Assembly: GCF_021023135.1 (NCBI RefSeq)
Contig: NZ_PGFV01000004.1
Coordinates: 434,001 to 498,000 of the forward strand
Length of the DNA: 64,000 bases
DNA from: Brevibacterium sp. CCUG 69071
Lineage (GTDB): Bacteria; Actinomycetota; Actinomycetes; Actinomycetales; Brevibacteriaceae
Reading direction: 5' to 3'
Shown: positions 1 through 7,435 of the stretch, piece by piece
Numbering within the stretch: position 1 is the first letter of the stretch
Layout: each line of letters starts with the position of its first letter
The notes under the pieces: generated by a model
What the model was told of the DNA's origin: nothing
What the model saw: the letters and a program-made list of their open reading frames with translations, nothing else
The model's database searches: none
Translations under genes and position numbers: made by a program

Positions 1-32
1 CTCGGCGGATTCCGCACCGCAGTGCGACTGTC

Positions 33-44
33 TAAGCTGGGAGG
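33..44 (+). promoter_or_regulatory. Putative leaderless promoter of the first histidine kinase
   Basis: A -10-like TAAGCT (33-38) lies six bases before the ATG at 45, so transcription would begin at or next to the start codon. The intervening GGGAGG touches the ATG directly, too close to act as a normal ribosome binding site. The same -10/N6/ATG geometry recurs at other genes in this window. Confidence 0.45.
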
Positions 45-1532
45 ATGGCAGACAATGAGACATCGCTGAGCCCGACCAAGGGAGATGTGTATCTGACCAT
101 CGTCTTGGCCGTGGCTTCGATGGTCTTCTCAGTGCTCTACACGGCGACTGGCAATTGGCCTTTCGAAGCACCACTGTGGGTGCTGTGGCTGAGCTCGGCG
201 TCCGTCTCCCTGCCGCTGATCTGGCGCCGACGCTATCCGAGTCAGGTTGCCTGGACCCAAGCGGTTGTCTTTGTCACGGCACAGGTCTTCAGCGCGATCG
301 AGCCCGGGGTCACCCAGATCATCCTGTTCATGGGTCTCTATTCGGTGGGAGCCTGGCAGAGCAACCGCCGGGCCGCTTTCATCTCCCGGACCCTCTACTG
401 CCTCGGCATCTTCCTCTACCTCAACCTGGCCCTCTCTTTCCAAATCAACGATCTCTCGGGGATGACGGCCCTGCAGATCGCCGCAGGTTTCGGCATCAAT
501 GTGCTCGTCAACGTCGCGTACTTCGGCGGGGCCTGGCTGTTCGGCAATCGTGCCTGGAACCAAAGACTGCTGCTGGCCGAACTCCGGGCCGCCAATGAGG
601 AGGTCCGGCGGCAGGGAGAACGCCTGGCCGATCAGGCCCTCGATCTCGAGCGGGTGCGCATCGCCCGCGAACTCCATGACGGGGTCGCCCACCATATCGC
701 CGGGGTGGGGATCCACGCCGCGGCCGCGCGCCGCAGCCTGACGAAGAACCCTGACAGAGCAGCCGAGTCACTGAAGACCATCGAAACCTCGACCAGAGAG
801 ACCGTCGAGGAACTCCGCGCCCTCGTCTACACCCTGCGCGACACCGGAGAGGCCCGGACCGAACCGACGACGAAGGGCAACCCCAGCCTCGGCGATCTGC
901 CCGAACTCATCGAATCGGCCCGCGGCAACGGCCAGAGAATCGAATTCAGAACGATCGGCGAAGCCCGTCCGCTCACACCGATCACGGAGCTGTCGATCTA
1001 CCGCGTGATCCAGGAATCCCTGACCAACTGCAGCCGCTACGCCGGTTCCGGCGCCGAGGTGGAGGTGCGACTGCGCTACGGCGGTGCCGATCTCGAGGTC
1101 GAAGTCAGCGACTCGCGTTCAGCCGGCTCCGAGCTCGCAGCCGAACGTCCCGACGCTTCGGTGCGCCCCGAGGACTCAGTGCACTCCGAGGACCCAGCAG
1201 GGCCCGAACCGCAGCAGGCCGGCCTCGGCCTGGGCATCGTCGGCATGCGGGAGCGGATGAACGCCCTCGGCGGCAGCCTCGAAGCGGGGCCGAAGTCCCG
1301 CGGTGGTTGGCTTGTCCGCGCCCGAATTCCCTATCCGCACACGAACGAAGACGTGGCTGTTTCGGCGTCGCCCGCTGCCGCCTCGGCGTCCCCGGATGCT
1401 TCCCCGAACGCAGTTGCGACCAACGACGCCGCAACCGTCGACGTCGAGGACACGAACCCGGCCACCGAGGACGCGGACCCCACATCCGAACCATCCGCCG
1501 CCCAGGCCACCGACACCCGAGCAAAGGCCTGA
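45..1532 (+). CDS. Sensor histidine kinase, NarL/HisKA_3 type
   Basis: Membrane sensor kinase that would autophosphorylate and pass phosphate to the regulator encoded 4 bp downstream. The N-terminal ~175 residues hold several hydrophobic segments, followed by a short coiled stretch and a HisKA_3 dimerisation/phosphoacceptor helix with the H-box ELHDGVAHH. A HATPase_c domain follows with the N-box-like VIQESLTNCSRYAG and a GLGLGIVGMRERM box. The last ~60 residues are a low-complexity Ala/Asp/Thr/Pro tail absent from typical relatives, probably disordered. 495 residues. The signal sensed cannot be read from sequence, and no obvious target operon adjoins except the LuxR-type gene downstream. Confidence 0.9.
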   Translation: MADNETSLSPTKGDVYLTIVLAVASMVFSVLYTATGNWPFEAPLWVLWLSSASVSLPLIWRRRYPSQVAWTQAVVFVTAQVFSAIEPGVTQIILFMGLYSVGAWQSNRRAAFISRTLYCLGIFLYLNLALSFQINDLSGMTALQIAAGFGINVLVNVAYFGGAWLFGNRAWNQRLLLAELRAANEEVRRQGERLADQALDLERVRIARELHDGVAHHIAGVGIHAAAARRSLTKNPDRAAESLKTIETSTRETVEELRALVYTLRDTGEARTEPTTKGNPSLGDLPELIESARGNGQRIEFRTIGEARPLTPITELSIYRVIQESLTNCSRYAGSGAEVEVRLRYGGADLEVEVSDSRSAGSELAAERPDASVRPEDSVHSEDPAGPEPQQAGLGLGIVGMRERMNALGGSLEAGPKSRGGWLVRARIPYPHTNEDVAVSASPAAASASPDASPNAVATNDAATVDVEDTNPATEDADPTSEPSAAQATDTRAKA

Positions 1533-1536
1533 ACCC

Positions 1537-2226
1537 GTGATCCGAGTCCTCCTCGTCGACGATCAATCGATGATCCGCACCGGCTTCCGCACCATCCTCG
1601 AATCCGAGCACGGCATCACCGTCGTCGGCGAAGCGGAGAACGGGCAGATCGCCATCGACCGCGCTTTGAAGCTGTCGCCGGACGTCATCTGCATGGATGT
1701 TCAGATGCCCGTCATGGACGGCCTCGAATCCACCGCGGAGATCGTCCGCAGAAACGCGGCCGGCGCGGTGCTCATGCTCACCACCTTCGACCGTGACGAC
1801 TTCCTGTTCCAGGCCTTGGCGGCCGGTGCCAGCGGGTTCTTGCTCAAGACCGCCGAGGCGGAGCAGCTCATCGATGCCATCAACGCCCTGGCGAACGGGG
1901 ACGGGCTCCTCTCCCCCGAGGTGACCCGACGTGTCATCGAGCGCTCGGTGAACAGCCCCGAGCCGACGACTCCCGCTCCGCCCGTGCTCGATCAGCTCAC
2001 CGAACGCGAGCTCGAGGTCCTCCATCTGGTTGCGTCAGGACTGAGCAACTCCGAGATCGCGGCAAAGCTGTTCGTCGGCGAGGCCACGGTGAAGACTCAT
2101 GTGTCGAACCTGCTGACGAAGCTCGATATCCGCGACCGCATCCATGCCGTGATCTGGGCATATGAGAACGGGATCGTCGGCGCCGGAGCGCGGAGCGGCG
2201 ACTCGGGGTCGACAGACCGAACCTGA
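1537..2226 (+). CDS. Response regulator, NarL/LuxR family
   Basis: DNA-binding partner of the preceding kinase. I chose the GTG at 1537, 4 bp after the kinase stop, because translation then begins directly with the receiver domain (VIRVLLVDDQSMIR). A longer upstream ORF in this frame only runs through the kinase tail and is low-complexity. The 229-residue product has a receiver with acidic pair D8/D9 and phosphoacceptor D54, a linker, and a C-terminal LuxR-type helix-turn-helix (LTERELEVLHLVASGLSN...ATVKTHVSNLL). Very tight spacing implies co-translation with the kinase. Confidence 0.92.
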   Translation: MIRVLLVDDQSMIRTGFRTILESEHGITVVGEAENGQIAIDRALKLSPDVICMDVQMPVMDGLESTAEIVRRNAAGAVLMLTTFDRDDFLFQALAAGASGFLLKTAEAEQLIDAINALANGDGLLSPEVTRRVIERSVNSPEPTTPAPPVLDQLTERELEVLHLVASGLSNSEIAAKLFVGEATVKTHVSNLLTKLDIRDRIHAVIWAYENGIVGAGARSGDSGSTDRT

Positions 2227-2237
2227 CAGTTCGGACC

Positions 2238-2263
2238 GAGTTCCGGGACGTTCTGGCGAACTC
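2238..2263. promoter_or_regulatory. Inverted repeat GAGTTC-N14-GAACTC upstream of the LuxR-type regulator
   Basis: GAGTTC (2238-2243) and GAACTC (2258-2263) form a perfect 6-bp inverted repeat in the 190-bp gap between the response regulator and the next gene. It could be an operator for the neighbouring regulators or part of a weak terminator; no T-tract follows, so I favour a protein-binding site with low confidence. Confidence 0.25.
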
Positions 2264-2418
2264 GATGACGCCGAGTGTAGTCTGTCTTACGGCCGAATGA
2301 CTCGATCGTGACCGGCCCATTCCCCGCCCCACAGCCCCACCACCTGCACTCAAGGTCCACCCCAACGATCCCCGAAACAGTCTTGACGGTTTCGAACTTC
2401 GGCGACCGGAAAGGCACC

Positions 2419-5103
2419 ATGCGCATGCGCAGCACGGACACCGCTGCTCCATTCGACCCCACCTACGACCGCCTTGTTCACCAGGCACCGACGCGCAGCC
2501 GAGAGTCGACGCAGATCCTCGACTATCTCCGCGCCGACCGCTCGGTCGTGGTGGTCTGCCTCACCGGCGACGGAGCACTTGACTTCGCCCGGTCCTTGGC
2601 CGCCACGCTCGGTCAGCCCGAAGCTTCCCTCCTGCGAGTGACCACGCACACGAGCGCCGAGGAGGTCGAGGAGTTCACCGATCCCGCACGCCTCAACGGT
2701 GGCCCCCGAATCATCTGCGGCGCCCACCTGCTCACTGCCGAGGCAGAATCGGTCATCGACCGCGCACTCCATCAGTCGAAAGTACCCATCGCCTACCTTG
2801 TCGACGGCGACCGTCTGCGCGCCGTGCATCGGGACAGCAATGGGCCTCTCTCCCAGATCGCAGCCGGGTGGAGTTCCGGGCAGCTCGAGCGGATCGACCT
2901 GGCCCGACTGACCAGCAGCGAGTCTCTCGCACTCGTCACCGGACTCTCCGCAACCGCGCCGCTCGATGACCTTCAGCTTCGCACCCTCGCGGCGCTGTCC
3001 GCCGGCAGGCCGCTGGTCGCCGCCGATCTTGTCGCATGGGCCGAGGAGGATCCGCACAGAGTTCCGCAGCGCTACCCCCATGCCAGCGTCGATACCCCAC
3101 CTTTCGGCAACCGCTCACTGCTGCGGCTGTCAGCACAGTATCCGCTCCTGCGCAGAGACACGCTGGTCACCGCCCGTCGCCTCGGCGACATCGGACCCAT
3201 GCCGATCAGCACGGCCAAGCAGCTCTTCGGCAATACGACCATCGCTCGCCTGATCGACCTGCGATTGGCCCGCGAACTCGAGGTCACCGGCCAACCCTCC
3301 GTTGCGGTCTCGCCACTCCACGTCTCGGCCATGGACAGCGCACACGTCGGTGAGACCAGCGCCGAGGAGGACGAGGGATTCCGCCGCCGACTCGAGACGA
3401 TGTGGCGGGCGGGCTATCCCGTCGGCGAGGTGGCCGAGATCAGCTTGGCACGTGACCTCGTCAACGACGCAGCCGAACTCGACCGTTCCCGGGCTCGGCT
3501 GATGCTCAGAGCGGCGCGTTCCCTCAACCGCCTCGGCGATCCGATGGAAGCCACGGTCATGCTTCTGACGGTCGAAGACACGGTCCGGGACGACCCGCCT
3601 CTGCTGCTCGAATGGGAGCTGCAGTCGATCATGGCACGGCTGACCAAAGGCGATCGCGCAGGTGCCGTCGATCTGATCCGGTCTGCTGTCGAGCGCGGTG
3701 CCATGGGGCACGAACACGAACCGGTGTGCCTCGAACTTCTCTTCGTGGCGGGTGCGGCTCTCGCCTGCGAAGCCGAACTCCCCGAGTGGTGGACGGAGTT
3801 CCTCACGGACACGGTCGATGTCCTGATTCCTGGGACGGCGAACCTCGTCTCCTCATTCACCGGCAGCGTGATGACTCGAATCGAGGACATCCGATCGGTC
3901 CTCGACTCCCCACGCACGCCGCCGGGTCTGCGTCTGGCCGCTCTCGCTACCCTGTGCCAGTACAGCCTCAAGGTCGACGACGCCGAGGGTCTGATCGCTG
4001 CGGCAGAGACGGGTCTCGACCTCATCGCCGACCTCACTACGGTCCAATCACGGACGCTCGATGATTTCACCTTCACCATGCTCTGGTACTTCTCCGCCGG
4101 AGCCACCGTCAACTGTCTCCTCGCCGGCATCGAACATGAACGCTCCGAACTCACCGCACGCACGCTGCTGGCAACCGCGTGCGGTGCGTCGGCCCACAGC
4201 GGATGGCAGCTGACGGCCACCGCGGCGTGGTCCACCGGAATTCTGCGCCTGCTCGAGGGGGAGGTCGACAGCGCGGCGCGCGACTTCGAGGCCTTTGCGG
4301 CATCGGTCAACCCGGCGCTGCTCGCCGTCGGCTGGGGATTGCGGGACACCATCGGTCGCTGGCAGCGCAGTCGCGCCCCCTACTATCGGCCGACCGCCGA
4401 CGCCGAGGCGGGTTCGACGCAGGGGTACCGACTCCACGATGGTTTGGCCGCATTTCTCCTCGGCCCGGGATCGCCGAATGCCGAAGAGCTGCCGCCCTGG
4501 CTGCGCACTGTCTTCGTCCATGCCCGCCTCCTCGACGGCACGGTCACTGCGGCCGAAGCCGATGCATCCCTGGCGGGAGACCCGGATCTCGATCTGCCCG
4601 GCCCGCGCACTGCGCGCAGGCATATCGCGGCGGCAGCCGCCGAGGATGCCGAGGCCCTCATGGTCGTCGGGCGCGAACTGCAGCAGGTCGGCTACCGCGG
4701 TGCCGCCCGACTTGCCTTCACCCAGGCGCGCGCACTGTTCCTCGGCCAACGCATGAGTGCCCGTGCACGGTCGGCCGGGGACGCCCTCGATGCGCTGCAC
4801 CTGCGAGCTTCGACAGCACCCGAGGACCCATCGCCCACGGCTGAGTCGCCGAGGCCGTCGACCGATGCCTCGCCCGCCGTGACTCTGACCGACCGCGAGC
4901 TCGAGATCTGCCGCCTGATCGCCGAGGGGCTGACGAATGTGCAGATCAGTCAGCGTCTCGTGCTGTCGGTGCGCACGGTCGAATCGCATGTGCTCCAGGC
5001 TCGGGCCAAGCTCGGAGCCAGCCGGCGTCGAGACATCCCGATGATCATGCTCAAGCTCCGCGATGCCGGTCGGCTCAATGCCGCGCAGCGCGGGCGGGCT
5101 TGA
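2419..5103 (+). CDS. Large LuxR-family (LAL-like) transcriptional regulator
   Basis: 894-residue regulator: a long N-terminal ATPase-like/helical-repeat portion and a C-terminal LuxR helix-turn-helix (LTDRELEICRLIAEGLTNVQ...SVRTVESHVLQARAKL). I start it at ATG 2419 because GGAAAGG (2408-2414) sits just upstream; an ATG at 2308 would add 37 low-complexity residues. The nucleotide-binding region is degenerate: the strand expected to lead into the P-loop reads VVVVCLTGDGALDFARS, without GxxxxGK[ST], so ATP control may be lost or altered. The middle is alpha-helical and TPR-like. Its 3' end overlaps the convergent sortase gene by 29 bp. Target genes are unknown; the pilus operon next door is a candidate by position only. 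Confidence 0.75.
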   Translation: MRMRSTDTAAPFDPTYDRLVHQAPTRSRESTQILDYLRADRSVVVVCLTGDGALDFARSLAATLGQPEASLLRVTTHTSAEEVEEFTDPARLNGGPRIICGAHLLTAEAESVIDRALHQSKVPIAYLVDGDRLRAVHRDSNGPLSQIAAGWSSGQLERIDLARLTSSESLALVTGLSATAPLDDLQLRTLAALSAGRPLVAADLVAWAEEDPHRVPQRYPHASVDTPPFGNRSLLRLSAQYPLLRRDTLVTARRLGDIGPMPISTAKQLFGNTTIARLIDLRLARELEVTGQPSVAVSPLHVSAMDSAHVGETSAEEDEGFRRRLETMWRAGYPVGEVAEISLARDLVNDAAELDRSRARLMLRAARSLNRLGDPMEATVMLLTVEDTVRDDPPLLLEWELQSIMARLTKGDRAGAVDLIRSAVERGAMGHEHEPVCLELLFVAGAALACEAELPEWWTEFLTDTVDVLIPGTANLVSSFTGSVMTRIEDIRSVLDSPRTPPGLRLAALATLCQYSLKVDDAEGLIAAAETGLDLIADLTTVQSRTLDDFTFTMLWYFSAGATVNCLLAGIEHERSELTARTLLATACGASAHSGWQLTATAAWSTGILRLLEGEVDSAARDFEAFAASVNPALLAVGWGLRDTIGRWQRSRAPYYRPTADAEAGSTQGYRLHDGLAAFLLGPGSPNAEELPPWLRTVFVHARLLDGTVTAAEADASLAGDPDLDLPGPRTARRHIAAAAAEDAEALMVVGRELQQVGYRGAARLAFTQARALFLGQRMSARARSAGDALDALHLRASTAPEDPSPTAESPRPSTDASPAVTLTDRELEICRLIAEGLTNVQISQRLVLSVRTVESHVLQARAKLGASRRRDIPMIMLKLRDAGRLNAAQRGRA

Positions 5104-6046
5104 CTCGAACCGGTCGTCCCGACCACCACACATAGATTCCGGCCGCCACGATGCCCGCGCCCATGATGACGATCCACCAGGGGAAACCGGGAATGTCCGG
5201 AGGCGCGGTTCCGGCCTCGAGGTCTGCTGCCGGAGTCGGGTAGACGCGTTCGGCGGTGACGAGGATCCGTTGGGAATTGATGCCCAGCGGCGTGCAGGTG
5301 ACCAGGGTGACGAGGTCGCGGTCGGAGGCCGTCTGCAGTGATTCGGTCTCATCGGGTTCGACGACCTGTGTGCGCACGACCTGGTAGCTGAGCACCTCGC
5401 CGAAGGTCGTCAGGGTGAACCTGTCGCCTTTGCCGACCTTGTCGAGGTTCGTGAACATCGTCGCCTCGGCGAGACCACGATGGCCGGTGATGACCGAATG
5501 GGTGTTCCGGCCTCCGACGGGCAGACTGGTGCCTTCGAGGTGTCCGAGCCCTTTGAGAAGGGTGGCATCGCTGGTGCCGTGGTAGACCGGCAGGTCGAGA
5601 TCGATCGAGGGGATGCGCAGTCGGGTCATCACGCCCGGCGCACCATCGTCGAGCACGTCCTCGTAGGCCGGGGCCCCATTGCTCGAGGTGCCGCTGCCCG
5701 AGGGCAGTCGGTGATTCGACTCGAGTTGCGCGCCCGATTGCAGGGCGGCGTTGTACTCGTGGGCGAGCTTGAGCTGGCGGGAGTTCTCCGACCGGTCGCC
5801 CTCAGAGGTCGTTGCCGAGTCTCCGATGATCTTCGACTGATCGAGCTGGGAGAACCAGGCCGCGGCACTCGGGTAGGTCCAGATCCCCAGGCCGCTCAGC
5901 GCGATCAGGGCGATGACCAGGGCGAACACGGGCACGCGCCACCGGCGCCCGTCCGATGACGGGCGCCGAGTGGACTTGCGCGGCCGCCGAGTCCGGTTCG
6001 GTACGGGCACCGAACCGGACTCCTGGGCCTCAGGTGAGTGGGTCAC
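5075..6046 (-). CDS. srtC: Class C sortase (pilus polymerase)
   Basis: Membrane transpeptidase that joins pilin subunits through isopeptide bonds. The 323-residue protein has a short basic N-terminus, one transmembrane segment near residues 35-55, a sortase core with catalytic His in HSVITGHRGL, catalytic Cys251 in TLVTCTPLGINSQRI, the downstream Arg, and a C-terminal second membrane segment followed by basic residues, as is usual for class C. Its ATG overlaps the pilin stop by 4 bp (ATGA), so the two are translationally coupled. Last gene of the tip-shaft-sortase operon. The 3' end overlaps the convergent LuxR-type gene by 29 bp, leaving no room for a separate terminator. Confidence 0.93.
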   Translation of the reverse strand: MTHSPEAQESGSVPVPNRTRRPRKSTRRPSSDGRRWRVPVFALVIALIALSGLGIWTYPSAAAWFSQLDQSKIIGDSATTSEGDRSENSRQLKLAHEYNAALQSGAQLESNHRLPSGSGTSSNGAPAYEDVLDDGAPGVMTRLRIPSIDLDLPVYHGTSDATLLKGLGHLEGTSLPVGGRNTHSVITGHRGLAEATMFTNLDKVGKGDRFTLTTFGEVLSYQVVRTQVVEPDETESLQTASDRDLVTLVTCTPLGINSQRILVTAERVYPTPAADLEAGTAPPDIPGFPWWIVIMGAGIVAAGIYVWWSGRPVRVKPARAARH

Positions 6047-7425
6047 ACCTGGTTCTTGCGGCGGTTGGCCACGACGATGCCTGCACCACCGGCGATGAGC
6101 ATGAGGCCGATGCCGGCGATCATCGCGAGCATCTTTCCGTCAGCACCGGTCAGCGGCAGGTTCGGGTGACCCTGCTGGGTGTTGGGGAACTCGTACCTGA
6201 GTGGTGCCGAGGTCTCGCCGGCCGTGACGGTGACCTCTTTGACGGTTCCGTCGAGGACGTAGCCGGCAGGTGCCTTGGTCTCCTTGATCCAGTACTGCTT
6301 CGAGGTTGCGTCGTTGTTGCCGACCCACAGGGTGATCGAGACAGTGCCATCGGCCGTGGTCTTCACCGACGCCACGCGGTTCTTTGCTGCGGCATCGGAG
6401 AAGATGTCGAACTCGGCTCCGGCGAGGGTGTGGGACTTGTCGCCCGCGACGTGCTTGATGACCTTCAGGGAACCCCAGTTGGTGCTCACCTGGTTGGTCT
6501 TCTTCTCGGTGCCGTTGGTGTTGACCAGCGCCGAGTTCTCGATGGTGCCGTCGCCCTGCTCGATCACCTTCGTCGTGATCGTGGCGACGACCGAGTTGCC
6601 GGTCTTGAGCTTCTTCAGCCCCGCATCGGTGAAGGTGATCGTCACGGTGCCGCCGTTGACGGTGAGAGCGTAATCGGTGCCCTCGGTGTATCCGGCGACC
6701 TTGGTCGCGACATGCTCAAGGCGGGAGTCGAGCTTGTCGGTGATGACGAACTTCTTGTACCCGTTGTTCGCGGCCGGAACCGGAGCGGTGATCGTCCAGT
6801 CGACGTTCGAGCCGAGCACGGGAGCGGTCGGGTTCGAGACTTCCTTGGTCGGCTGGGTCTTGTTGATCGAGTTCTTCGGGTAGACGTTGACGTCGTAGAG
6901 CCACTTGCCGCCCGACTGGGAGAGAGGCAGGGTGACGAGGAACGGATCCGTCGTCGAGGTGGCGTCGGCCGGGGTCCCGGTCTCGGTGACGAGGTAGAGG
7001 CCCAGAGGCAGTCCGCTGAAGGTGGCGAGTCCGTCACCGGTGGTGGTCTTCTCGCCCTTCTTCTCCTTGGTGAAGCCGCCGGCTGCGACCTCGGAGGCCT
7101 GTAGACCGCTGATCGCATCCCATCCTTCGGGAGTGGTGAGATCGATGGTCTGACCGCCCTTGGACGTCACCTTCTCAACCGTGAAGGTGGCACCTGCGAG
7201 AGGGTTGCCGAGCTTCGAGGTGTCAGAGAGGGCGGAGCCGTTGCCGCCGTCGCTGCCGTAGCTGCCGTCGTACTTGTGGACGATAATCGACCCGGTCTTG
7301 CTCGTGTCGATGTTGCCCACATTGTCGGTCGCCTGCGCCGTACCGGCCATGCCGAGCACGCTCAGCGCCGCTGCTGCGGTGATCGCGGTCAGACGCCGCC
7401 ACAGACCCAGTTTCCTGTTTTTCAT
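6043..7425 (-). CDS. Major pilin (SpaA-like shaft subunit), LPXTG-anchored
   Basis: Backbone subunit of a sortase-assembled pilus. ATG 7425 is preceded by GAAAGGGA; a farther upstream start would add 20 residues that do not look like a signal peptide. The 460-residue product has a Sec signal peptide (ends near AQA), the pilin motif VYPKN at residues 181-185 (Lys184 is the expected cross-linking residue), an E-box WIKETKAPAGY in the C-terminal Cna-B-like domain, the sorting signal LPLTG at residue 423, a hydrophobic segment and a basic tail NRRKNQV. All hallmark elements of a SpaA-type shaft pilin are present. Sits 10 bp after the tip gene and overlaps the sortase gene. Confidence 0.95.
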   Translation of the reverse strand: MKNRKLGLWRRLTAITAAAALSVLGMAGTAQATDNVGNIDTSKTGSIIVHKYDGSYGSDGGNGSALSDTSKLGNPLAGATFTVEKVTSKGGQTIDLTTPEGWDAISGLQASEVAAGGFTKEKKGEKTTTGDGLATFSGLPLGLYLVTETGTPADATSTTDPFLVTLPLSQSGGKWLYDVNVYPKNSINKTQPTKEVSNPTAPVLGSNVDWTITAPVPAANNGYKKFVITDKLDSRLEHVATKVAGYTEGTDYALTVNGGTVTITFTDAGLKKLKTGNSVVATITTKVIEQGDGTIENSALVNTNGTEKKTNQVSTNWGSLKVIKHVAGDKSHTLAGAEFDIFSDAAAKNRVASVKTTADGTVSITLWVGNNDATSKQYWIKETKAPAGYVLDGTVKEVTVTAGETSAPLRYEFPNTQQGHPNLPLTGADGKMLAMIAGIGLMLIAGGAGIVVANRRKNQV

Positions 7426-7435
7426 TGTTTCCCTT

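Noticed and set aside
4048-5352. 434-codon minus-strand ORF across the LuxR-type and sortase genes
   Set aside because: Low-complexity Arg/Gly/Ser protein overlapping two well-supported genes.
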